Below, in pieces: positions 42,474-50,238 of a stretch of DNA of 64,000 bases (positions are counted from its first letter, which is position 1; each line of letters opens with the position of its first letter). The notes beneath the pieces are model-generated. The model was not told the DNA's origin. It saw only the letters and a program-made list of their open reading frames with translations, and did no database searches. This DNA comes from Loigolactobacillus coryniformis subsp. coryniformis KCTC 3167 = DSM 20001 (lineage in GTDB: Bacteria > Bacillota > Bacilli > Lactobacillales > Lactobacillaceae). The stretch spans positions 2,480,001-2,544,000 of the forward strand of contig NZ_CP017713.1 of the NCBI RefSeq assembly GCF_002706425.1, given 5' to 3'. The position numbers and the translations under genes are program-made.

Positions 42474-44084
42474 CTACTTGACAGTCACGTATTTATAGTT
42501 AACGATCGAACCGAATGGTGATAGCTGCAAGCCTTTGACATCTGAGCGTTGTAAATAACTAACACCAGCTTGATAAACTGGCGCCAAGGCAGCATCTTGC
42601 TTGATCAATTGCGTTTCAGCAGCTTGCATTTTCTGCCACCGAGCAGTTGGTTTAGTCGCTAAGTCATCTGTGATCGCAGTTAATTTTTGATCATAGCTGG
42701 TACTCGTATATTTTGAAAAGTTCAAATCACTATTTGATTGATATAGGGCTAAGAAATCAATCGGATCTGCATAATCTGGTGCCCAAGTACCAAAGGCTAG
42801 ATCATATTTGCCATCTTTTTCCGCTTGAATTCGTTGTGCTACTGGAATTGATTTGATTGTGATCGTCACACCAGGTAAATTCTTTTCCACTTGGCCCTGC
42901 AAAAATTCACCAACATTTTTGGCCTGTGGTGTATCGGCAACTAATAATTCTAGTGTGACTTTCTTTTTATTTAATTCTTTTTGAGCTAATTTCCAGTTAA
43001 CCTGAGCTTTTTTAGGTGAATACGCTAATAATTGTCCCGTGGATTGCCGGTAATCTTTGCCAGTCGGTGAGTCTGCAAAATTAGTTGGGATCAGACCATT
43101 TAATGGCACCGAGCCGTCTTTTAAAACGTTTTTAGTCAATGATTTTTTATTAAAGGCCTGTGCTAAAGCTAAACGTAAATGCCGATTTTTAGTCAGTGTA
43201 CGTTTATTATTGATACTGACATAACTAATCGTTGGCGTGGTTTCTTGGTGCAACACTTTTTTACCGGTATAACGTTGTAAATTATTATCACCTAATACGG
43301 CATAATCGATCTGCTTGCTATCAAATAAATTAGCCGCAGTAGCTGATTCTTTAACCACTTGTACCGTGGCTTTATCCAATTTCACGTCTTTGGCATCCCA
43401 GTATTGTGGATTACGAACATATTTCCATTTATCATTAGTGCCCGTCCAACCCTTGACGATAAATGGACCATTAGCCAAAACGTGTTTGGCAGAAGTACCA
43501 TACTTACTTCCCTGCGCTTCAGCATATTTCCGATTGATTGGTACAAAGGAAGCTCCCGTCAAATACTGTTTCAAAAACGGAATTGGTTGTGTCAATGTCA
43601 CTTGTAATTTATGTGAACTCAAGGCTTTAACACCTAAATCACTAATTGGCTTCTTCCCTGAACGCACCTCGGCGCCATTTTTAATAATATCAATTTGATA
43701 AGCGTTACTAGAAGCTGTTTTCGGATCAGCCAGACGCTGCCAAGCATAAACAAAATCATCAGCAGTCACGGCCGTACCGTTAGACCATTTCGCATCACGT
43801 AATGTGAATGTGTAAACCGTTTTAGTTTTATCAACGGTAGGTGCTCCTTCTGCTATCCCTGCAGTAACTTTGTTGTTTTGATCATAAGTATAAAGCCCTT
43901 CTGCATAGGCTTTTATTGCCTCGGTACTAACCGCTAATGAATATTTGGTACTATCCAAACTTTCAATCGTTGCGTTGCTTGTACTATGGAACACCTGACT
44001 TTTTGCCGATACTGAACTAATTGGTGCGGCAGCAGTCAACAAAATAGTCAATGCGCCAATAATGAATCCCCGCCGATAATGCAT
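42474..44084 (-). CDS. Oligopeptide-binding protein with a non-lipoprotein signal peptide
   Basis: SBP family 5 protein of 536 aa. The start at 44084 has GGGGGGA in front; a longer frame runs back into the T-box terminator and is not real. The signal peptide (basic HYRR, hydrophobic core, then SVSAKS) looks like a signal peptidase I type and has no lipobox Cys, unlike the paralogue at 40053. The rest has the family motifs KWSNGTAVTADDFVYAWQRLA and FGTWAPDYADPIDFL. Without lipid it would be released or held by other means. It is the first gene behind the T-box, so peptide capture is induced when a certain aminoacyl-tRNA runs short. Confidence 0.88.
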   Translation of the reverse strand: MHYRRGFIIGALTILLTAAAPISSVSAKSQVFHSTSNATIESLDSTKYSLAVSTEAIKAYAEGLYTYDQNNKVTAGIAEGAPTVDKTKTVYTFTLRDAKWSNGTAVTADDFVYAWQRLADPKTASSNAYQIDIIKNGAEVRSGKKPISDLGVKALSSHKLQVTLTQPIPFLKQYLTGASFVPINRKYAEAQGSKYGTSAKHVLANGPFIVKGWTGTNDKWKYVRNPQYWDAKDVKLDKATVQVVKESATAANLFDSKQIDYAVLGDNNLQRYTGKKVLHQETTPTISYVSINNKRTLTKNRHLRLALAQAFNKKSLTKNVLKDGSVPLNGLIPTNFADSPTGKDYRQSTGQLLAYSPKKAQVNWKLAQKELNKKKVTLELLVADTPQAKNVGEFLQGQVEKNLPGVTITIKSIPVAQRIQAEKDGKYDLAFGTWAPDYADPIDFLALYQSNSDLNFSKYTSTSYDQKLTAITDDLATKPTARWQKMQAAETQLIKQDAALAPVYQAGVSYLQRSDVKGLQLSPFGSIVNYKYVTVK

Positions 44085-44165
44085 ATAAAATCCCCCCAAA
44101 AAATAATAGTCTATTAGCCATTTGCATGACGTTCTGCACTTAAAAATTATGTATACGCGAAAAAT

Positions 44166-44476
44166 TTGTCCATAAAAAAAGTAAATACTCATTCCAAACG
44201 TATACGCGTCAGGACGAGTATTTACCCGTGTTACCACCATCATTTACCGCTACTTCACAGTAACGACCTCAATCAGTTCACCGCCAACAACTCAATGTCA
44301 GCCAGTAAACCGTGCCACGCCAACAGGTGGCTACCGATCTATTTTTAGCTCAATAGGTTTACTCCAAGTTCATCTTCAGCAGTCAATTCTAGTACCCTTT
44401 CACCAACCGGTACTCGCTTAATAGATCATCATGCTTACTCTTCTCTTCATCGTAATATTATTCATTTTTAATAATT
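44166..44476 (-). ncRNA. T-box riboswitch leader
   Basis: Tandem elements on the minus strand fit a T-box. Stem I has AGAGAAGAGTA, a distal loop CCGGTTGGTGAAAGGG and a specifier side GCTGAAGATGAACTT. The T-box sequence GGTGGTAACACGG is at about 44226-44240. The terminator GTAAATACTC / GAGTATTTAC with seven T lies at 44174-44225. It ends 90 bases before the peptide-binding-protein start. The specifier codon is uncertain: aligning on the upper helix gives ATG (Met), and GAT is the other reading. Uncharged tRNA would stabilise the antiterminator and switch the operon on. Confidence 0.88.
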
Positions 44477-44482
44477 GTGCCA

Positions 44483-44511
44483 ACTTTAAGCCTTTTGCTA
44501 AAAATTGTCAA
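44483..44511 (-). promoter_or_regulatory. Promoter of the T-box leader
   Basis: On the minus strand TTGACA (44511-44506), 17 bases, then TAAAGT (44488-44483). Transcription would start a few bases before the first T-box element. Confidence 0.7.
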
Positions 44512-44610
44512 GCCCAGATTGAATAATACAGTTTTATGCTGCACCGCATTAATTAAGCCAAATCCGTACGTGATCATGACAAATAAATTTTATTTATTTT
44601 AATTACCAAA

Positions 44611-44653
44611 CGTAAAACATCCCGTACTGATTTTTCACAGTGCGGGATGTTTC
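44611..44653 (-). terminator. Terminator after the C69 dipeptidase
   Basis: AAACATCCCGtACTG pairs with CAGTGCGGGATGTTT; on the minus strand followed by TTTTACG. The stretch 44654-44741 between it and the dipeptidase stop holds nothing else. Confidence 0.75.
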
Positions 44654-44741
44654 ATTTGCTCATTCAATTTCTTTTATCCGACTAAGCTACAATAAATCCA
44701 GTTACTCTGTTTTTAATCAGTGCATTCGACTAACTAATATA

Positions 44742-46169
44742 TCACAAATTAGGATCCATCTTAAATGTCAGCTTCGACAACTCCGCCCCTTGTATCGTTA
44801 ACTCGGCCAATAACTTCTTCGTCGCTTGATTATAATGGGTTGCGATCTCATGGTTCTGCTTGGTCAAGTAGTTTGTTAAGTCAGCGCCAGCTAGATTTTG
44901 AGCTTGTTGATCGACTTCACGAATTTTGGTTCGCGCCCATTGTGATAACTCTTTTTGATAATCCAAATCAGCTTGGATGAATTCAGCATAATGTGCTTCA
45001 ACTACCATTGCCAAGGCTTCATATAGCCAGTAAGCACTATCTAATGACATCGTCGCTGGTAATTCCCGATAAGAAGCATCAGTATCAGTTGCGTTGGTAA
45101 AGAATGGGACGTGCGGGCAAAAGCTAGGTACACCAAAGCCGATCCACTGCACGCCAGCGGCACCATTAGCCCGGCTGTTCCGCATTTGGAGAATGTGCGA
45201 ATTAGCAGTTCGTGAAAGTGAGATTGCGCGATAAGTTTTTTTGTCGTGTTCACTACCATGGCCTAAAGGATCATACTTGGTCTCGTTGTAGTGTGACTTC
45301 AAAATATACTGAATATCTTCCACTGAAATTTTACGACTAGCTTTGCGGATAAACGGTAACTCTGGTGATTCAGGATCTTGTTCAATTTCTGGATTCAGAT
45401 AACGCTGCGCAAACCAAACCCGCGGTGTGTTGTAGTGATGATCCTTTTCCGTATCAGTACCGAAAATATGACGAAAATTCCACCGGTCAGCATCTGGATT
45501 TAATTGATTGTTAGCGACAAACTCTTGAATGCCATCAGCCCACATATAATTATCCGGGTCATTAAAATCAATCTCTTCGATCGCAATTTGGTTGGCCGCT
45601 ACGGCGTAGCAATCATCTGGTATCCGTACTGCGACCCATTGATGTCCGGTAACGATCTCCATATACCAAACTTCATCGGCATCGTTAAACTGGACGCCGT
45701 TGCCTTCAGCGGAACCGTACTTTTTAACTAGTTCACCCAGATAGCGCACCCCGTCGCGAGCCGAATCGATAAATGGTAAAACTAGAGTCGTCATTGAATC
45801 TTCGGCTAAGCCACTTTTGATAAAAGGATCGTAAGCCAGTACACGTTCATTGGCGTAGACACTTTCAGTCGCACTTTCGCCTACATTCTTTTCATTGAAG
45901 CCATCCTCTTCGTTTGGACCATCACTTTCATCCCCATTTGGCGTTGAGGTGTAGCGATATCCTTTTTCGGGTAATGGTACGGTTAAGCCGTTATACGGTG
46001 ACGTGTAGACTTCTTTGCGCCCAGTTACGGCTGGTTGCACGAGGAAACGTTTCGGATGGATTGCCACCAAGCGATCTTCGTTACGGGAAATATAAGTTGC
46101 ACCATCCAATGAAGCTTTTTTACCAACCAAGATCGAGGTACAGGCTGATAATTCAATTCGATCTGTCAT
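44742..46169 (-). CDS. pepD: Dipeptidase, peptidase family C69
   Basis: N-terminal nucleophile (Ntn) dipeptidase of 475 aa, like the PepD enzymes of lactobacilli that split a broad range of dipeptides. The nucleophile is C10 in SACTSILVG, exposed after removal of the first residues. Other family marks are YISRNEDRL, ERVLAYDPF, the VWYMEIVTGHQWVAVRIPDD region and SRTANSHILQMR. Monocistronic, with its own terminator. The 5' region has a possible -10 TATAAT at 46353-46348 about 180 bases upstream, with a poor -35. Confidence 0.92.
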   Translation of the reverse strand: MTDRIELSACTSILVGKKASLDGATYISRNEDRLVAIHPKRFLVQPAVTGRKEVYTSPYNGLTVPLPEKGYRYTSTPNGDESDGPNEEDGFNEKNVGESATESVYANERVLAYDPFIKSGLAEDSMTTLVLPFIDSARDGVRYLGELVKKYGSAEGNGVQFNDADEVWYMEIVTGHQWVAVRIPDDCYAVAANQIAIEEIDFNDPDNYMWADGIQEFVANNQLNPDADRWNFRHIFGTDTEKDHHYNTPRVWFAQRYLNPEIEQDPESPELPFIRKASRKISVEDIQYILKSHYNETKYDPLGHGSEHDKKTYRAISLSRTANSHILQMRNSRANGAAGVQWIGFGVPSFCPHVPFFTNATDTDASYRELPATMSLDSAYWLYEALAMVVEAHYAEFIQADLDYQKELSQWARTKIREVDQQAQNLAGADLTNYLTKQNHEIATHYNQATKKLLAELTIQGAELSKLTFKMDPNL

Positions 46170-46425
46170 TTAAATATCCTCATTTCTATTTCACAATTAA
46201 GGTTTGCTAATGATTACTGCTGTTATAGACGTGCGACCAGGACTTGCTTGCATTTTGGTACTAGTCCAAGCGACAGCGGCAAGCGCTATATCCGAATCCT
46301 TACCCGAATGAACAACAATCACCGCAAAAGCTCTCATCTTCACTAACATTATACCGCGACTATTTTGAAAATAATAATCGATCGTGGCCGTAAATAAATC
46401 TCCTTTTTTAAGTTGTGCATATGAT

Positions 46426-46454
46426 TTAACACACAAAAAACACCGCGTTATAAT
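46426..46454 (+). promoter_or_regulatory. Promoter of hsp20
   Basis: TTAACA at 46426-46431, 17 bases, TATAAT at 46449-46454, 55 bases before the ATG. No clear CtsR or CIRCE operator is visible around it. Confidence 0.7.
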
Positions 46455-46508
46455 AAAAGTGGACGTAGGAAAGCGTACTAATTCAATTATGAAAGGGAGT
46501 CTTCTTTT

Positions 46509-46934
46509 ATGGCTAATGAAATCACGAATGAAACAAATGACCGTCGTTTGGATCCATTTGATCGTTTGGCACGGCAAGTTTTTGGCAATTACCCATCAAC
46601 TTTTAGTGACAAAGTCTTACGGACTGATATCAAAGAGCGTGAGCATGATTATGTGGTTGCCATTGATGTTCCCGGTATTGAAAAAAAAGACATCCATTTG
46701 AATTATGACAATGATACTTTGAGTATTAGCGTTCGTAAAGATAGTTTTGGCGATCACGAAGACAAAGATGGTAACCTACTGATGTCAGAGCGCCACTATG
46801 GCCGCATGAACAGAAGTTATCGGCTACCAAACGTTGATTCCAGCGGTATCACTGCTAAAAACGATAACGGGATTTTAACTATTACCTTACCAAAACGGGC
46901 AGACAGTGCAGCTAGCCATATTGAAATTGAATAG
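46509..46934 (+). CDS. hsp20: Small heat-shock protein (Hsp20/alpha-crystallin)
   Basis: ATP-independent chaperone of 141 aa that holds unfolding proteins as oligomers. The alpha-crystallin domain runs from about residue 40 (TDIKEREHDYVVAIDVPG) to GILTITLPKR near 122-131, and the C-terminal IEI motif needed for oligomer assembly closes the protein. AAAGGGAG precedes the ATG. It stands alone between its promoter and a strong terminator. Confidence 0.94.
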   Translation: MANEITNETNDRRLDPFDRLARQVFGNYPSTFSDKVLRTDIKEREHDYVVAIDVPGIEKKDIHLNYDNDTLSISVRKDSFGDHEDKDGNLLMSERHYGRMNRSYRLPNVDSSGITAKNDNGILTITLPKRADSAASHIEIE

Positions 46935-46945
46935 CCAAATACAGG

Positions 46946-46984
46946 AAGGGCCGTTAACGTAAAAATTGCGTTAACGGCCTTTTA
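46946..46984 (+). terminator. Terminator after hsp20
   Basis: AAGGGCCGTTAACG pairs with CGTTAACGGCCTTTT, nearly perfect. Confidence 0.88.
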
Positions 46985-46993
46985 ATAATCATT

Positions 46994-47031
46994 AAAAAAA
47001 GCTACCAACCGTAACGATCACGGTCAGTAGC
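46994..47031 (-). terminator. Terminator after the Spx paralogue
   Basis: On the minus strand GCTAC...CCGT pairs with ACGG...GTAGC and is followed by seven T. Confidence 0.8.
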
Positions 47032-47039
47032 CTCCACGT

Positions 47040-47441
47040 TTAGATAGCTAAACGTGCACGAACTTTTTCCATTTCTAATTGACGTGTCTTGCGTGGTAAG
47101 AAACGCCGAATTTCTTCTTCATTGTAACCAATCTGTAGTCGTTTATCATCAAACATGATCGGCCGCTTGAGTAAGTCTGGGTGTTGCGCAATTAATTTGA
47201 TTAATTCACTAGTTGAGATGGTGTCCAAATTGATATGCAATTTGCCGAAAATCTTTGCCCGTGTAGAAACAATATCCTCGGTACCATTCTCAGTCAGACG
47301 CAACAGGCGTTTAACTTCATCCTGACTTAGTGGTTGTGCCATGATGTTACGTTCCATAAATGGAATCTCATGGTCACGGAACCAAGCGCGGGCCTTACGG
47401 CTGGATGCATTACTTGATGACGTATAAAGTTGTACGGTCAT
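47040..47441 (-). CDS. Spx/ArsC-family regulator lacking the CXXC switch
   Basis: Spx-type protein of 133 aa that would bind the alpha subunit C-terminal domain of RNA polymerase. The family body is well kept: RKARAWFRDHEIPFMERNI, LLRLTENGTEDI (including the Gly needed for polymerase contact), KRPIMFDDKRLQIGYNEEEIRRFLPRK. The N-terminal redox centre CXXC of Bacillus Spx (TSPSCTSCRKA) reads TSSSNASSRKA, so both Cys are gone (N11 and S14 in their places). It cannot form the activating disulfide. It may be constitutively active or an antagonist of the redox-sensing Spx. Confidence 0.92.
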   Translation of the reverse strand: MTVQLYTSSSNASSRKARAWFRDHEIPFMERNIMAQPLSQDEVKRLLRLTENGTEDIVSTRAKIFGKLHINLDTISTSELIKLIAQHPDLLKRPIMFDDKRLQIGYNEEEIRRFLPRKTRQLEMEKVRARLAI

Positions 47442-47577
47442 TTAAAAACGCCCCTTTGTCAAAAATTTTGTACGACGATACAAATAACTTTATAACTTAT
47501 TATTTGTAAGTAAAGTATACCAATTATTATCACTTATTACAATAGGTTTCGCAAAATTTTTTAAACTTTTATTCTAC

Positions 47578-48768
47578 GCCGGATTTACAATGTAAGTGCA
47601 ACACCAAAATAACTAGACCAAAAAGGCCATGAAGCCTTAAACTTATAAGTGACAAAACCAATAAGTTAGGACGGACTTCATGACCCAATCTAAAGATACC
47701 ATCAAAAAATCTTATAAGCAACTATCAAGTGAGGAGCGTGGCCAAATCCAGAGTCTTTATGAAGATCATTATTCGATCAGGGCGATTGCTAAAAGATTAG
47801 CCCGCGATCCCAGCACGATCAGCCGTGAAATCAAGCGCGGCACCGTGACGCAAATGTCCAGTTATGGCGTTTATACCCAGCGTTATTTTGCCGATAGCGG
47901 TCAAATTCAATACGAACAACGCCGTTTAAATTGCCATCGCAAAAGTCTACTCGAACATAATCCGGAATTCTTTAACCAATTGACCACTGCGCTTAAAGCT
48001 AAGTTCCGGGTGCACAGTGTAGATAGCTTTGTCGGTGCTTATAAACGTCACCATCCAGCTGAATATTGCCCCGCAACACCCACTGTTTATCGTTACATTG
48101 ATCGTGGGTTACTAGCTGTCGCCAATATCGATTTACCACAACAGGTCAAACGTCACCAAAAGCACCGTACGGGTCGTGTACGCCAAAATAAAAAGATCTT
48201 GGGGACTTCAATTGAACAGCGACCAGTAGCGGCTAATGATCGTTCTGAATTTGGTCATTGGGAAGGTGATTTAGTCAAAGGCAAGCGAACCAGCGATCAA
48301 CCGGCACTGCTCACCCTAACTGAACGAATGACGCGCTACGAAGTCGTGATCAGAATCCCCAACTATCAGGCTGAAACCTGTAAGGCTGCAGTTCAACAGT
48401 TTGTGAATAAACTTGATGCTGAGGTGGTTAAGTCACTCACTTTTGATAATGGTGCAGAATTTTCTGCGCTGAGTGAGGTCACTGGGACCAACCTATATTT
48501 TGCTCATCCTTATACGCCGTCAGAACGGGGCAGTAACGAACAGCTTAATGGGCTACTAAGAGAATTTATCCCTAAAGGTCAATCAATTACCCATTTCAGT
48601 GATGATCATATTAAGCAAGCGACCGCGGCACTTAACCAACGGCCACGTAAACTATTTGGTTATAAATCAGCCAATGAATTCATGGCTGAGCAGCTACTCG
48701 CATGACCACCACCTAGACCACTTATAAGTGAAGTTTAGCAAGTGTTGCACTTGATTTGACAATTCGGG
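47578..48768 (+). mobile_element. IS30-family element, second type
   Basis: 1191 bp. Inverted repeats of about 27 bases end in AAGTGCAACA. It is flanked by a perfect 13-base direct repeat ACTTTTATTCTAC at 47565-47577 and 48769-48781. The transposase is clearly different from the other IS30 copies in the window. Confidence 0.85.
47680..48705 (+). CDS. IS30-family transposase
   Basis: DDE transposase of 341 aa with a helix-turn-helix (YSIRAIAKRLARDPSTISREI near 31-51) and the catalytic residues in FGHWEGDLVKG (Asp), LTFDNGAEFS (Asp) and SERGSNEQLNGLLREFIPKG (Glu). Intact frame; no clear ribosome-binding site just before the ATG (GGACGGACTTC). Confidence 0.92.
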   Translation: MTQSKDTIKKSYKQLSSEERGQIQSLYEDHYSIRAIAKRLARDPSTISREIKRGTVTQMSSYGVYTQRYFADSGQIQYEQRRLNCHRKSLLEHNPEFFNQLTTALKAKFRVHSVDSFVGAYKRHHPAEYCPATPTVYRYIDRGLLAVANIDLPQQVKRHQKHRTGRVRQNKKILGTSIEQRPVAANDRSEFGHWEGDLVKGKRTSDQPALLTLTERMTRYEVVIRIPNYQAETCKAAVQQFVNKLDAEVVKSLTFDNGAEFSALSEVTGTNLYFAHPYTPSERGSNEQLNGLLREFIPKGQSITHFSDDHIKQATAALNQRPRKLFGYKSANEFMAEQLLA

Positions 48769-49007
48769 ACTTTTATTCTACCACACCTGGTAAAAAACAC
48801 GGTTTAATATGATCAGTCTAGTTAGTTTAACAGTAATAGCTTAACTCTAACTTAAATAATAAATTGATACCGCAATCGATGAATTCCCGTTATGTACGAA
48901 TTAAAATCAATGTACACACTCGGTTTGACATTAATTTTTGATCGGCGTATCTTAAGCTTATCGGCTTACTTTTCGTAAGCTAATTTAATTTGTATGGAGG
49001 CCGTTTT

Positions 49008-50099
49008 ATGAGTTCTTTTGATCAAGCTTTAACTTTACCTTCTGGGGTCACGCTAAAAAATCGGTTAATGATGTCACCGATGACGACGCGCCAGAGTTTC
49101 TTTAATGGAACGATTACGCAAAATGAGATCAACTATTATGCTGAACGTGCTGCCGGCTTAGGTGCTGTAATCACCGGTGCGGCTAACATTGAAGCTGGCG
49201 GCAAGGGTTGGCCTGGTGAGTTAAGTATTGCTGACGATAAAAAATTGCCTGAATTAGCGCAATTGGCTAGCGCGATTCAAGCCAAAGGTGCTAAAGCTAT
49301 CATACAAATTTTTCATGGTGGCCGGATGACGAACGCAGCGACTTTATCTGGTGTTCAACCAGTTTCGGCAAGTGCAATTGCTGCAGAACGGCCAGATGCA
49401 GAAACACCACGGGCAATGACAACAGCTGAGATTCACGCGACGATCACTGTTTTCGGTGAGGCCACGCGGCGGGCGATTCAAGCGGGTTTCAATGGCGTTG
49501 AATTACACGGTGCGAATACTTATTTGATTCAACAGTTCTTCTCTCCACATTCTAACCGTCGGACTGACAAATATGGTGGTGATCGTGAACAGCGCTATAC
49601 ATTTATCGCCGAACTTTTAGATTCTGTTTTTAATGCAGTCAAGAAGTATGCAACCAAACCATTTATTGTTGGTTATCGTTTCTCACCTGAAGAATTCGAA
49701 ACGCCAGGGATTCGTTTTGCTGACATATTGTGGCTATTGACGAAATTACGGGAAACTAAATTAGATTACCTACATTTGTCATTGAATAGCTACGACCGCG
49801 TAGCGCGTGGTAACGATTATCAAGACAAATCGCTATTAGCTTACGTTCATGAAGCAATTCAAGGTAAAATCCCATTAGTTGGCGTCGGTGGTGTCCGCAC
49901 CCGCGCTGATGTTGCTAGTGTGTTAAATGACGCTGAATTAGTCGCTGTGGGGCAACAATTATTGTTTGATCCAACGTGGCCATTGAAGTTAGCTTCAAAT
50001 AACGACGACGCCATGTTCAGTGGAAATTTTGCTGACGCAATGGCTTACACCCCATTTGAAACACCACTTTATGAATTTTTAGCTGAACGTTATCATTAA
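49008..50099 (+). CDS. NADH:flavin oxidoreductase (old yellow enzyme family)
   Basis: FMN-dependent TIM-barrel reductase of 363 aa for activated alkenes or related compounds. Marks are LKNRLMMSPMTT at the N terminus, IIQIFHGGRM, the substrate-binding VELHGANTYLIQQFFSPHSNRR (His and Asn) and VGVGGVRT for the FMN phosphate. The start is the ATG at 49008, with TGGAGG at 48995-49000; an upstream TTG at 48990 lacks a site. Single gene; the physiological substrate is not known. Confidence 0.9.
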   Translation: MSSFDQALTLPSGVTLKNRLMMSPMTTRQSFFNGTITQNEINYYAERAAGLGAVITGAANIEAGGKGWPGELSIADDKKLPELAQLASAIQAKGAKAIIQIFHGGRMTNAATLSGVQPVSASAIAAERPDAETPRAMTTAEIHATITVFGEATRRAIQAGFNGVELHGANTYLIQQFFSPHSNRRTDKYGGDREQRYTFIAELLDSVFNAVKKYATKPFIVGYRFSPEEFETPGIRFADILWLLTKLRETKLDYLHLSLNSYDRVARGNDYQDKSLLAYVHEAIQGKIPLVGVGGVRTRADVASVLNDAELVAVGQQLLFDPTWPLKLASNNDDAMFSGNFADAMAYTPFETPLYEFLAERYH

Positions 50100-50117
50100 A
50101 CAACCAATGTTTAAATT

Positions 50118-50163
50118 AAAAAGCAGCCATTAGCGTGATCAAACGTTAATGGCTGCTTTTCCA
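50118..50163. terminator. Terminator after the flavin oxidoreductase
   Basis: AAAAGCAGCCATTAgCG pairs with CGtTAATGGCTGCTTTT. It probably also serves the convergent gene. Confidence 0.85.
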
Positions 50164-50238
50164 GTTATATTAAAAGAATCAAGACCATTAAATTGATCTT
50201 GATTCTAAAGCAGTGGCAAAATAAACCACCGTGCCGAT

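Noticed and set aside
44085-44243. 53-codon N-terminal extension of the first peptide-binding protein
   Set aside because: It is the translation of the T-box terminator region; the ATG at 44084 has a ribosome-binding site and begins a signal peptide.
46197-46577. 126-codon minus-strand frame overlapping hsp20
   Set aside because: Its first third lies inside hsp20 on the other strand. The rest covers the divergent promoters of hsp20 and the dipeptidase, and no ribosome-binding site precedes a sensible start.
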